Source: Diaporthe sp. PMI_573 (lineage: Eukaryota > Ascomycota > Sordariomycetes > Diaporthales > Diaporthaceae). Taken from it: DNA of 64,000 bases. How positions within the stretch are numbered: the stretch's first letter is position 1; each line of letters opens with the position of its first letter. A program made the position numbers and the translations under genes. The stretch covers positions 1,054,001-1,118,000 of the forward strand of contig JAJTUP010000017.1 of the NCBI GenBank assembly GCA_021399435.1, written 5' to 3'. Shown piece by piece: positions 55,300 to 64,000 of this stretch. The notes under the pieces are model-generated. The model had not been told where the DNA came from, ran no database searches, and was given only the letters and a program-made list of their open reading frames with translations.

Positions 55300-55826
55300 C
55301 TATGCATATACATGTTCGCTAAGCCGGTTCGCCGCAATTTGCCGCAAAGTCACTGTTTGCAGCGGATGCGTTACCCTGCCTGGCATTTCCACTGAGTAGG
55401 CGGTATAGAATCTTCGCAAACATATCCATACTCCTGCGTAAATTTTCGAGCATGCTTTTAAAGTTTCAATGCTAGACTCCAGTCTCACCAAGAAGTCATG
55501 CATCTGGTTGTTAGAGTTCTTCGTCTCTCTGAGATCAATCTGTATCGCCGCGATGCTAGCTTCGATTCTGTCCTGCCTTGAGCAGATCATGATCTGCAAA
55601 CTGCTGACTGTCAGCATTAGAATTAATGAGGGTTCCATAAATCTAACCTCCTTATATCATCGTCAGCTGTGCTCTCATAATTTGGCACAGAAACTTGCGC
55701 TCCGAACATGTCAGGTGGTACAATAGTTGCGGCACTGAGGTTGTCATCCTGCCTCTGTATATCATGCACGAAAGACGCCCAGAAAGCGGATTCCAGGTCG
55801 CCTTCGTGAATATAATTGTTTTCCAT
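55300..55826 (-). pseudogene. Helical hypothetical protein of the cassette, right (frameshifted) copy
   Basis: The start (ATG 55826, MEN..., then EGDLESAFWASF) matches the left gene, but the frame reaches a stop at about 55623, just after DDIRRL. Homology resumes in another frame (QIMICSRQDRIEASIAAIQ). A further single-base loss near 55460, where the left copy reads AAAGGTATG and this one AAAGCATG, shifts the frame again, so the C-terminal LEKLRRNMDVF-like part is out of frame. Two independent breaks make this a pseudogene. I could not find introns that would repair both. Confidence 0.75.
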
Positions 55827-56226
55827 GGCAACTGTCTTTCTAGTACTGTATCCGGGAAGTGGTGTGAGCCGGAGCGCACCGACAACGCGTTTCGGGGCAC
55901 GGTGCAGGGTGGTGGCTAGGTGACGGTGTCCGCGATCCTGGGTTTGCGGGTTTCAGCTTTTCCGGTTATCAATAGCGTGTTTCGCGGCGGTTTATAGAGT
56001 GACTGCTGGGAGAGGGCTTTCCGTGATCCTGGATTTACGGCTTCCACTTTCTGGGTTCATTGCTGGCGCGGGAATGTCAATGGTATTTAATGTGAGATAA
56101 TCGCACAAGATGAATAACAACGAATGCATCCTCCTTGCTCTGCCAATTTGCGCAAGCCCAACGAAATTCCATCGCGCCGTTTCAGGTCCCAAAAAAGAAG
56201 ACTGTGGCAAAGACGACAGCTGCGCC
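55827..56226. other. Shared divergent promoter region, right cassette
   Basis: The counterpart of 7273-7671 in the left arm. It lies between the helical pseudogene and the secreted-protein gene. An in-frame upstream ATG at 56110 is not used in the left copy and is disregarded. Confidence 0.4.
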
Positions 56227-56992
56227 ATGAAGATCGCATTCACACTGGGGGCTTTGCTCGCAACAGCGGCAAGGGCCTTTGAGGACCATGCCATCATGTG
56301 CATATCTGACCCTCCCCTTCAGCTGGTTGCTGGTACTTCAAATATCTCAGCAATGTAATGCAACCCATTCGAGGCTGGTTGAAATTTAGCTAATTATAGT
56401 AACAACAGACACGAGTCTCCATTTGGGGATGAATGCCGTGCCCTCCTACAATTTGAGAATGAAGCCTTCATGCCGATATCATACACGTTCAAGCCAATAC
56501 TTCCTTGCTCTGGGCCCCTATTTACCAGCTTCCTTATTCCTCCAGGTGCGCCCAACGGAAGCGCGCGGGTAATATGGTATGCTACGGATGTCGGCGTCCG
56601 CGATATGCATGTATATCTGCTAACAACGCTGCAGGCAATGCGCAGAATCATCGACATGCAGCTTTGCCTCTATCTTGAATGGAACAGGGGACGCGCTTCT
56701 TTCACGTCAGCAAGAGGGCACCGCAAGTTGCCTATCCACAAGTCTGCTAGAGAACGTAAGCACTGTATCAGGATGGGGACCTCAATCACTAGATCCAATG
56801 ATCCCTACTGCGCCATTCTTGAACAATGGGTCGAACCAGACCGTAACCAGCAATCTACCCCCAGTTACCACTGATGGGCCTCAGATCAGCTCTTCTGCGC
56901 AGCTGACAACTCCATCTACTATGTCTTGGACGATGCTCACTGTAACACGCACGGTCACGTCACTGTTAACCACAACGTTGACATCTATTTGA
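56227..56992 (+). CDS. Small secreted Cys-containing protein with Ser/Thr-rich tail, right copy
   Basis: Exons 56227-56354, 56400-56576 and 56635-56992, with introns of 45 and 58 nt (the second with a GCTAAC branch site), encode 220 residues, the same length as the left copy. The signal peptide is MKIAFTLGALLATAARA. Cysteine positions are shared (GDEC; LPC; QC; STC; SC). The middle shows an SFLIPPGAPNG block common to both. The tail is Thr/Ser/Pro-rich and ends TRTVTSLLTTTLTSI, as in the left copy. Keeping identical exon lengths while the sequence diverges and intron 2 changes length points to selection on the protein. Family unknown. Confidence 0.8.
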
Positions 56993-57370
56993 CCCAGCGT
57001 GTGTAGCACTTTGTACCCACAGACTTTGAGATGAAACCCTTATGTAAACGACTATTTCAAGAATTTTCGTTGTATTTTTAAATTTCCTTAAAGGTTGAGA
57101 TTTGCCATCTTCGGGATCAATGGCCTGCCTCTTGTCCTCTATTGCTTCAATGACTGAGTTCACTTGCTGGAAGTGTGTTGTAATTTACTTTTGACTCCTT
57201 ATTTAGTATTTGCAAAGCAGCCTATATAGTATATAAATAGCTTGTGTTGTTCCCTGACTGTTAAATAACACACCTAAAGTTATAGGGAAATGTAACAAAC
57301 GAGCTTTTCAATTTAGTGCTATCTATACATCATCTCTCTTCTTGGCTTTAACCGAGGCCTTTTATGAATC
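56993..57370. other. Intergenic, convergent gene ends
   Basis: AT-rich 3' flanks, the counterpart of 6196-6514. Nothing else is seen. Confidence 0.5.
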
Positions 57371-58112
57371 TTAGTTTTGACAAATTGTGAATTGTGTAAC
57401 TTGAAGCACCCGAAGCTGCGGTGCCTGCCAGGATGGATCGCGCTGGCCCTCCAACTCGAACTCGGCTAGGACTATCCTCCTGATGGCTCGTAGTTCATGT
57501 AAAACAAGCGCATCAGAAACTGTCTCAGCTGTTGAGCAAAGGCACTTAACCTCTAGTGTGACGGTTCTGAGGCTTCGAAATCGCCTGATGAGGCTCACGC
57601 CACGGTGGATTGATCCCCTCCGCCAGCATGGACGCACCCCCCAGCTCATCCTCAGATGCTGTAACTGCTCCAGCTGCGAAAATTGAAAGTCTGACATGAG
57701 ATCTTGTTCCCCGTTAACAAATTGACAATTACGCATGGCAACCAGAATACTCACACTCTCGATGTAAGTATACTATGTCTCTCGTCCAATCAATGTAGAT
57801 ATACCCTTCTTCTTCCTGACGTTGCCGGATGCGGTCGTACTGGGGGGTGTTTTGACTTCGTTTGTGTGATCGTTGGATGAACCAGGCCCTGGTCTCTGTA
57901 CATGCCTGAAGCACAGGTGGAATTGCCCTCCGGAGCCCAAAGCTGAACTTATCGTTGTTCCATGTGCGAACGACAGTAGATGGACGGAGCAACGCCCACT
58001 CCCAGACCTGGCGTCTGAGCTCGGGTGCTAGGAGCGGGAAAAAGTGGAACACCATTTCTGAATCGCTCACGAGATTGTTGCCGCCGTTGGAGTTCTCGAA
58101 AGCGATTGACAT
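57371..58112 (-). CDS. 2EXR-domain protein, right copy
   Basis: Exons 57755-58112 and 57371-57702 are joined by a 52-nt intron (GTGAGT...ACAAG), giving 229 residues. The 2EXR motif is FHFFPLLAPELRRQVWEWAL, with the Glu-x-Arg pair kept, followed by VLQACTETRAWF. Exon 1 has exactly the same length as in the left copy, and the codon split by the intron is Tyr in both. The C-terminus is six residues shorter (ending TICQN). Probably an intracellular protein of unknown function, and the outermost gene of the right arm. Confidence 0.85.
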
Positions 58113-58795
58113 ATTCAGAGCGATCCTTCAGGGCAACGCCACTTTGGCTGATGCAAATAGAGAGTTGTCTGGAGCTAGAAGCAAGAAGCACAGCAACTAT
58201 CCTATCCCATATTTTGGGGATGAGAGGGCCAGCACTGATGTTATATTTATCATGCCCTTTTCAGTCCTCCTTGCCCAAGCGCTATTAGCTGCGGGCACGG
58301 CCTTACGGCAACTACATGCGAATACTACTCATGCCAAGAAGCTTCCCTGGGCGGGCTAACGACGGCACATAGAGCAGGAAGCCACCCCACGGATGTGCAA
58401 GGTCTTTCCGAGCGCCGGGTGGCAAAGTGCTAATTCCAACCCATTCTAAAAGTGATGAATGATTGTACAATCCAATGACTGGAGCGTGCGTACTAATGCG
58501 GCGGGTGACCAGGCAGCTGCCACGAGGGGGGGGGGACTGCACATCGCATTACTAGCACGGGCTTGATCACTCCAGGTCATGATTGAGCATGCGCTATCGG
58601 GACTACTTCGGGAGACTCGCTGAAGTCTTCTTGGGGAAGCTGACATTCCATTGATGCAAAGTACACCCTGTGGCAAGCGAAAGAAGAAGCGAGGGGGTTC
58701 GTAATGGGTATTCATGCCTGTCGTGCCAACTTGGCACCATCGCAACTGCAGGACACCGAGGAGTCTCCGTCAGGATTCCCCACCATATGCCTATC
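58113..58795. other. Intergenic with a G-run
   Basis: The 5' flank of the right 2EXR gene and the 3' flank of the Est1-type gene. A run of about ten G lies near 58525. No gene is seen. Confidence 0.5.
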
Positions 58796-61700
58796 TCATC
58801 TCCTCCAGCTGCAGACATATCGCGAAATTACAGATCCTGCAGCCACCTGTACTGTTTCCGCATCTTTCCCGTGACTTTCGGCACTGACGTGAGTCCAGTC
58901 GTCCTCGTCCGCGCCATTTTCGCGCGATTCGAGGATCCAACTCTTGATAGCCTTGGTAGTTTTCTTTGCCGTCGGGATCGAGTTGAGCCTGGCTGTGCTT
59001 AGCTGAAATACCTCGCCGGCTGTGGTAGTTGCTGTTTGATCTTCGGCGAAGGCTGTGACGGCCGCCGCGTCCTGGGAGCCATCTCCATGGGTAATCGATA
59101 GCATAGTCTCGGACATCGGCTTCTTAGCAGCAGTAGTGGTTTTCACCAAGCCGAGGGTCTTTGCTAGGTTCAGATTATGAGCCGAATCCGGCTCATGGAT
59201 CTCGTCCTTGGGTAAGAGTCCAAGTCCTCTTGTCGAGAGCTTAATGGCTTCCAGCGTCTCTTCGGCGTCAGTATTATGGACTAGAGCCTCGGATTGCGTG
59301 GATCGCTGTTCTTTCGTGTCAGTAGATCAATGTGTCTTGGGAATAGGCTGCACTTACCTTATCCGTATCTCCCTTGGCCGTCTCCTCAACAGCGGTAACC
59401 ATGTCCATAGTAACCTTGGAGTTTTCCTCTCCGATCTGCCTTTTCTCCTCTTCCATTGCCATTTTGTTCGTTTCCTTTTCAATATTGGTAACACAGTAGG
59501 AAGGATCGACATAAACGACCTTGACGCCACCTTCGCGCTCGACGATTTCTGGCATCTTAATATGAGTGCTAGACTTCAAGAGTGGCCCTCCAAGCACACT
59601 GATCCAATGGCGTCCATTCTCATCAGTATGGAGCTCAAAGAACACGCCGATCAACTGGACAGCCAGGCACAAGAGCTGCCTTGACCGATTGTCACATGTC
59701 CCAGCGTCCTGGACATAGTGGTGGCGAGCCTGTCTCTCGTCGAAGTCGTATTTCGAGTTTTTGAACCAGCCCGCAGGGAACAGAGGGGGGTCGCGAAGAA
59801 GCCTTTCTTGCCTCATTAACTTTGTCTCTCGTGCCTCCTCGGCTTCTGCCTCCCTCTGCTCCTCTTCCTCTTGAGTCTTTTGTGCATCTCCCTCCACCTG
59901 CCCATTTCTCTGTCGTGCATCCTCGTTTTTCCTCTCCGTCTGCTCCTCTTTCTGTGCTTTGCTTTCAGTCTCACAATCCGTCAGAGATTCCTCCTGTGCT
60001 TGGTCGACAGCTGCTCCCTCGGCGGTTTGCACGGCCGCTATGGTGGCCTCAACGGCGGGCAGGCAGGCAACTTCGGCCTCCCTGGCAAAGAAATGCCCCC
60101 GAAGTAGCTCATCTTCCGGCAATGGATTGGTGTACATTCGCTCTTTCTTCACCTTTTCAGCGTCCCAGTTTGTCTCGTGCGCGCTGTTGTTGACCTTGGC
60201 CTCTTCTGTCGTGACCATGACGGCTTCCGGCAGTGTGACCTCCGCGCTGGCAGTATTCACGGAACCCTCTGCCTTTCGATACTCCTCATGGGCGGGATAG
60301 TACTCTCTGATGTTATCAATAGTACTAAGCCCATATTTGCCCGGCTTATCTTTTTGGTTAAGCGGCGAGCACAACATGAGAAGTTCCAGCTGAGAGGCGT
60401 TTTCTAAGGCACGCCTACCTCTGGTCTCGTCTTCGCGTAAAAGCATATTAAGAAAAGGTGCCAGAATCTCCACGTGGAACGCCCCACGAAGCCATTCGCG
60501 TAAGCCTGGCCGTGTCCTTAGAGAGCGTATGAAGACCAGGATCACATAGATAAATCCCCAGACTCGCAAGTCACGTGTATCTGCCTCCGCCAAGAGGTAA
60601 GGGACCATGGTATGGATTATCGCAATCGTTGCATTATGAACGTCCTTTGCGTTGGCCATGTTGGTGGCAAGATTAGCGCGATCCGCAGGTGTTACGAGAT
60701 CAGGGGCCCAAGCCGCCATCATTGAGCTCCATCTTCCAGAGGCGGAGGGAATTCCCAGCAGCAACTGGCAAAGCAACAGGCCAATCTCGGCGCTAAGTTA
60801 TAATCATTTAGTCAGAGGCCAAAGCCAACCCACGATTTTAGCACATACCTAGGACAAATGCTAGATCTCCAAACTTGTTCAGCAGATGCAGTTCTACCGA
60901 TCTTTTTTAGTGCTTCGTAGACAGCCTGGAGATATTCTTCTTTGCCGGTTTTGTAGCCATGTGCCTGGAGAATATTGGTCTCCAGAGAAGCGAGGATTAG
61001 ATTGGTAACGGCGGCAAGGAAGTGATCCTTGTCGGTTGAGGGGATGCTGGCCGGCTTCCGGGCTTTGTCCTGCGAAATTATCCGGTCGATTACGACGAAA
61101 AGGGAATCCCGTGAGGTAAAACACGGGGTTTCAACAACGAGGGACTTGGTGAAGTAGAAGAGCTGGAGCACAGTGGCGTCAAAGTGTATGTCAGACTGGG
61201 ATTCGGGGGCGGGCTTCATTAGAATGCCCAGATGGTGGTAGAGGCGGCCGACTGTCGGGTCATCGTATAAAGCCCTGGTATATTCCTCCTGGCAGACGTT
61301 CTTCCAGCGCTCGCCAACTTGCATCCCCTCATCGTGGCAAGCCCAGCTATATAGCAGATATTAGTCGCTATCCACTATCTGTTATTTAGTAAGTCAGCAG
61401 GGGCAGAGCCTTACGTACCAATATCTAGCTAAATCCCCTTTGCATTCAACCCAGGTGCGACGAAACTGCGGGACAGTATCATCTAGCAAAGCTAACAAAT
61501 TGTATACCATGGGGATTGAAGTCGACATAAATTCCCGACTTTCGGGTAGTCGATGGCGCAGGACCTCAAGAAAAGCATGTATGCCGTGCCTCCACATTCT
61601 CGCAGGCATACTGTACGTCTTTGCGGATTTCTGGAGTGCCGGGGATGCACTAGGGTGCTGTGACACAGAGAAAAAGTCGTAATGCTCATGCAATAATGTG

Positions 61701-63045
61701 CGGTGGATTTCAAGGAGAGCTTTATACTGTCCCGGGTTGAGGCTGAGAATCCATGTGTTTCCTGACCGCAGGTAGTAATCGCTGCCAACCTTCTTGTATA
61801 GGTTCCGGTCTTGCAGTCGCCTATTATCAACAAGTGATGGGGTTGGAGGTGGGGCCTTGCACCTGGGACATCCGCAGTCTTTCTCATGCGGTTGGGAGGT
61901 CTCTTCCTCTTCATTGACTTGGGCCTCCTGCTTCGCCTTCGCGTTTAACTTGGCCGTCTCCACATCTCGCATAAGCTTGTCGACCAAGATCCTTCCGATG
62001 GCGAGAATGTTCTTTCCATCTATCACCTTCTTGCGACCCTCTTCGCCAATTTCGGCTATTGTGAGTGCCGCCAACTCCTCATGCTCGGGCCAGTCCTCTG
62101 CCTTGGCACGCTCCTCCAGAGCTACCGTGAATCCATGCAGACAGGCCTCGGGGCCGGGGACTTGAGTAGGTAAGTCCTCGACCGATTGGGAAGTCGACCG
62201 CTTCTTGTGTCCTCCTGTTTGAACCGTGATAAACCACTCGCGAACCGTGTCCTGTGGCCGCATCTGGTTAATCTGAAGTAGTGCTAATTTGCAATGCGGA
62301 ATCCTCTCCAAAAACCTAGTGAAGTCCAACGGATCGCGGATCGGTGAGTCCAGGCTATTGTCAACTTTGATGCATTTGCATTCGACCATCCCCAAGCCGG
62401 CATAGAGACCCTTCCCTTCGACTGTCAATTGCTTCTGAGAGGGCCGACGATGATCAGGCTCCTTGAGCATCGCTGGCGGGCTAGGTGATACGTCGGAATT
62501 GTCGACTTTGACAGTCTGGATCGCGGGGGTGGTAATCACGGAACCGTTTTCCTGGCTGTTGGCTGTGGTTGCCTCACCCTCCGCGCCGCCGGCAATGACC
62601 GAATCGTTTTCTTTGCTGTTAATTAAGGTTTCCTCATCCTCCTCGTTGCTCACTTCGGTAGCCTCCTCGTGGCCTTCAATATGCCCGGTATTGTTCTCAT
62701 TGGGCCGAAGAAACTGTGATGACGCATCATCGGACTCTATCTCGTTTGCGCTTGCGGGGCCGGTTTGCTCACTACAAAAGTCAGCTTGATCTCGCACCGA
62801 TGAGCTATATTTGTGACACACTTCTTCGCTTGACAACGCAAGTTATCGATGCGATCTTGCGCCAGGTTGGCCATCTTGACAACTACGATAACTTGGAGGA
62901 GGACCGCGCCGAAATGAACAACTAGCAAAAGGACCGAGACTACGTAAGGCTTGGGATCAACTGAAGAAAGATTCGTGAGGAACCTAGGAAAATAGCCACG
63001 CCAGTGGTCTCCGTCTTTTATCTGAGAAGCGTCTCTTTGAATCAC
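58796..63045 (-). CDS. Est1-type (telomerase-activating/NMD Est1-like) protein, intact five-exon gene
   Basis: Exons 62822-63045, 61419-62771, 60849-61346, 59358-60792 and 58796-59305, with introns of 50, 72, 56 and 52 nt, all phase-consistent, give 1,339 residues. Near the N-terminus is a hydrophobic stretch (YVVSVLLLVVHFGAVLLQVI), unusual for this family. A long acidic, probably disordered region follows, then a CGCPRCK cysteine pair. The Est1 DNA/RNA-binding-type segment starts in exon 3: DPTVGRLYHHLGIL, then LFYFTKSLVVETPCF, the tetratricopeptide-like pattern of Est1/SMG5-7. Exon 4 has a Glu-rich coiled coil and a DPPLFPAGWFKNSKYDFDER block. Proteins of this group act in telomere maintenance or nonsense-mediated decay. 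Many fungal relatives have unknown roles. A decayed inverted copy lies at 44708-46636. Confidence 0.82.
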
Positions 63046-63652
63046 TCACGCTGAGCCTGTGTGGGGCGGCTGCCTGGTTCATATACGTACCTAGGTACCC
63101 ATGTATTTATGGCTGGTTCGCCCCGCCGCTCGAAGTTGAGCCGCATCCGTGTCGGGGTTTCTCTCCCCCCCTCCCCCTTCCTCTCCAGCTCAGTGTTTAT
63201 GTTTTGCATATGGCAATCCTGCTCGTTACAAGTGGAACGAATCCAAGCGAGCTGTGCATACGAGGGCAAAAGGTAACAGGTGTCCTCAGGATGGCCGTGT
63301 TTGTTACGGCGCTGGGCTTGCTAACCACTTAAAAGAGAATATAAGAATTTAACAGCAAAGCCACTATACTATGTAAATACTCAAGAGAAAATACCCACTT
63401 CATAGTTAATTTTAATAGAATATGGCTATTCTCTAAGTGGTGCATAACCCGGAATGTACTCACAATGCTCACACCGCTCGCCTGGCTTGACCAACGTCCC
63501 TTCTTTAGGTGGTGGGCGTCGTGCACGTGACTTGGAGTGGGGTTGACTTGTCTCAGCTTTTCTACCACATCGAGCTGTGTTCTCTCAACTTTACTGCATG
63601 TGGCGGCCCGGGATTCAACGAACGGCTTGACGGATAGTCATCTTCTCAAGTC
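63046..63652. other. Intergenic between divergent genes
   Basis: 5' flanks of the Est1-type gene (minus) and the right-edge gene (plus). A C-rich run (CTCCCCCCCTCCCCC-like) lies at about 63160-63178. No gene is seen. Confidence 0.5.
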
Positions 63653-64000
63653 ATGGAAAGTGCCTCAAACTCTGCGGAGGCGCCGGAAGCTCAATGGAGG
63701 GATGGCTTCAGAAAGAGGATCCACAATGCGCTTGAGTTCCTCAGAGGTCAAAAAGCTTTTGGGAAGACGCAGTCCCGCCATTTCAACGCCTTCAATCAGA
63801 CGTATTTGAACGACCAAAAGTTTCGAAGGGAGGTTGAAAAGCTCAGTCCGTTTGAGATGGAAGTCTTCTGCATCTCATCGACCCTGTCGCAACTGGAAGA
63901 CGATTCACTGTACTTCACAGCTGCCGACGTAACGAAAGCTCTTGCCCTTAAATTACAAGATCAGAAGCGTGGCGAGATACGCGACAGAAAGTCACACATG
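63653..64000 (+). CDS. Hypothetical protein, N-terminal part, cut by the right window edge
   Basis: ATG at 63653 opens a frame of 116 codons with no stop to the edge. The sequence is coherent and charged: MESASNSAEAPEAQWRDGFR, then a helical part (RIHNALEFLRGQKAFGK), RHFNAFNQTYLNDQKFRREV, LSPFEMEVFCISSTLSQLED and ALALKLQDQKRGEIRDRK. There is no signal peptide or membrane helix. The helical, Glu/Lys/Arg-rich character suggests an intracellular protein. The family is not recognised from this part. It faces the Est1-type gene head to head. Confidence 0.6.
   Translation, partial: MESASNSAEAPEAQWRDGFRKRIHNALEFLRGQKAFGKTQSRHFNAFNQTYLNDQKFRREVEKLSPFEMEVFCISSTLSQLEDDSLYFTAADVTKALALKLQDQKRGEIRDRKSHM

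Larger units (their letters stand above)
54164..58112. repeat. Right arm of the inverted four-gene duplication
   Basis: Transthyretin-like (+), helical (-), secreted (+), 2EXR (-): the mirror image of 5435-9574. Exon 1 of the 2EXR gene is 358 nt in both arms, and all three exons of the secreted gene have the same length in both. The helical gene is the only one clearly broken here. Confidence 0.9.

Noticed and set aside
59822..60300. Plus-strand frames opposite the Est1-type gene
   Set aside because: Shadows of the Glu-rich coiled-coil exon read on the opposite strand.
1..64000. CRISPR arrays, bacterial operons, ribosome binding sites, rRNA or tRNA genes
   Set aside because: Spliced genes and fungal families exclude a bacterial origin. 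I saw no CRISPR-like spaced repeats and no rRNA. tRNA genes cannot be excluded by eye.

Overview
The window reads as nuclear DNA of a filamentous ascomycete (Pezizomycotina; Eurotiales-like by feel, but I cannot place the genus). The evidence is spliced genes with 45-70 nt introns that have GT(A/G)NGT donors, CTRAC-type branch points and (C/T)AG acceptors, CT-rich or TATA promoters, and typical filamentous-fungal families: 2EXR proteins, P450s, a DHA2-type MFS pump, a stand-alone HMG-CoA reductase-like protein, an Hst-type sirtuin and an Est1-type protein. Genes are sparse, with long intergenic stretches, AT-rich patches and several relics. This looks like accessory or subtelomere-like sequence rather than a conserved core locus. 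All multi-exon structures below were spliced by hand by matching reading phase.

Layout. 0-5 kb: a protein cut by the left edge (minus strand), an unknown protein, and a hot-dog thioesterase gene with an in-frame stop. 5.4-9.6 kb: a four-gene cassette in the order 2EXR (+), small secreted protein (-), helical protein (+), transthyretin/HIUase-like protein (-). 10.8-16.1 kb: an unknown acidic protein and a 935-residue JmjC-like protein. 17.2-28.5 kb: two complete P450 genes, an MFS efflux pump, a small MADS-like protein and an unknown two-exon protein. 30.6-36.9 kb: an AT-rich zone with small membrane proteins, a small secreted protein, degenerate DNA and a pseudogene. 38.6-43.2 kb: a sirtuin and a proline-rich unknown. 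44.7-46.6 kb: a decayed Est1-type copy. 49.1-52.0 kb: a MADS-like protein, a second small membrane protein and the HMG-CoA reductase-like gene. 54.2-58.1 kb: the same four-gene cassette again, in exact inverted order. 58.8-63.0 kb: the intact five-exon Est1-type gene. At the right edge, the start of another gene.

The most striking features are the inverted four-gene cassette flanking about 45 kb, and four copies of a 23-bp near-perfect palindrome. Three palindromes lie upstream of the JmjC-like, MFS and HMG-CoA reductase-like genes, which suggests a shared regulator. In the cassette the 2EXR, secreted and transthyretin-like genes are open in both copies, and both copies of the secreted gene have identical exon lengths. 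The helical gene is frameshifted on the right. The P450s, MFS pump, thioesterase and HMG-CoA reductase-like protein resemble tailoring, export and precursor genes of a specialised-metabolite cluster, but I see no PKS, NRPS, terpene synthase/cyclase or prenyltransferase here. A complete cluster is therefore not demonstrated.
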